Below are positions 15,669-15,879 of a DNA stretch of 15,879 bases, one piece after another (position 1 is the first letter of the stretch; each line of letters starts with the position of its first letter). Source of the DNA: Baffinella frigidus (lineage: Eukaryota > Cryptophyceae > Cryptomonadales > Baffinellaceae); the NCBI GenBank assembly GCA_026770585.1, contig MU646511.1, positions 341,275 to 357,153 on the forward strand. Direction: 5' to 3'. Made by a program: the position numbers and the translations under genes. The notes beneath the pieces are model-generated. The model had not been told where the DNA came from. It ran no database searches and saw only the letters and a list, made by a program, of their open reading frames with translations.

Positions 15669-15879
15669 GTCAGGGTTTGGGGTTTAGGGTTTAGGGTTCG
15701 GGGTTTTGAGTTTGTGGTTTGGGGTTTGGGGGTTCGGGTTGTCCTGTACCCCTCACACCACTTCATTTGAGCGGCAACTGCCAACTTATACCTAGCCTCC
15801 GTGGGGGGCGATGCATCGTGGCCGTGCTGTGTGTTGTATCAATGAACGTGTCTCCACAGTTAGGGGGGGGAGGGGGTTA
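15669..15879. other. Right edge; telomere-like repeats then unrecognised sequence
   Basis: GGGTTTAGGG-type repeats run to about 15735. The last 140 bp, ending in a G-rich run, hold no exon I can support on either strand. Confidence 0.4.

Overview
The window is nuclear DNA from a eukaryote. Its genes are broken into short exons with GT-AG introns, and nearly every exon boundary recovered keeps reading frame. Very many introns hold arrays of TTTAGGG/CCCTAAA and degenerate relatives such as CCCGAAA, CCCCAAA and CCTGAAC. That heptamer is the plant/green-algal and alveolate telomere type. With GC-rich exons, GT donors throughout and conserved protein families, a microalga is most likely. My best guess is a large-genome prasinophyte of the Cymbomonas/Pyramimonas kind; this is an inference held with low confidence, and a dinoflagellate or other alga is not excluded.

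Layout. (1) On the minus strand, 4363 down to 37, lies an eight-exon gene for a calmodulin-like EF-hand protein of about 238 residues. (2) Going the other way from a shared intergenic region (4364-4804), 4805 or 5123 to 12203, lies a 13-exon gene for NudC, the CS-domain nuclear-migration protein/Hsp90 co-chaperone. Its CS domain, C-terminal NudC signature and N-terminal domain are all readable, and exon phases agree across all 12 introns. (3) From 12204 to 13379 there is no convincing gene, but there are three hairpin-type miniature elements. (4) From 13380 to 14499 (+) lie exons of a WD40-repeat protein, one of them decayed; its stop codon lies inside a miniature element. (5) From 14590 to 15309 there are more copies of that element. 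(6) From 15328 to 15663 (-) lie repeated pieces of one exon of an unidentified gene.

What stands out is the architecture. Single exons, with some flanking intron, have been duplicated in tandem again and again in every gene here. EF-hand exon 5 is present three times, and part of its exon 2 twice. In NudC, exons 3, 4 and 13 are present twice, exon 5 three times and exon 10 six times. The terminal unknown exon is present three times, and two WD40 blades share the intron that follows them. Most copies are decayed by stops, lost donors or truncation, but the two full copies of NudC exon 5 both look spliceable. The telomere-like arrays usually stop a few bases before a splice acceptor, mostly with the C-rich strand as the sense strand, and several truncated exon copies begin right at such an array. 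At least five families of small inverted-repeat elements (about 120-220 bp) are also present, two of them with same-length copies elsewhere in the window.

The EF-hand and NudC genes are divergent neighbours. I see no evidence that they, or the WD40 gene, form one pathway.
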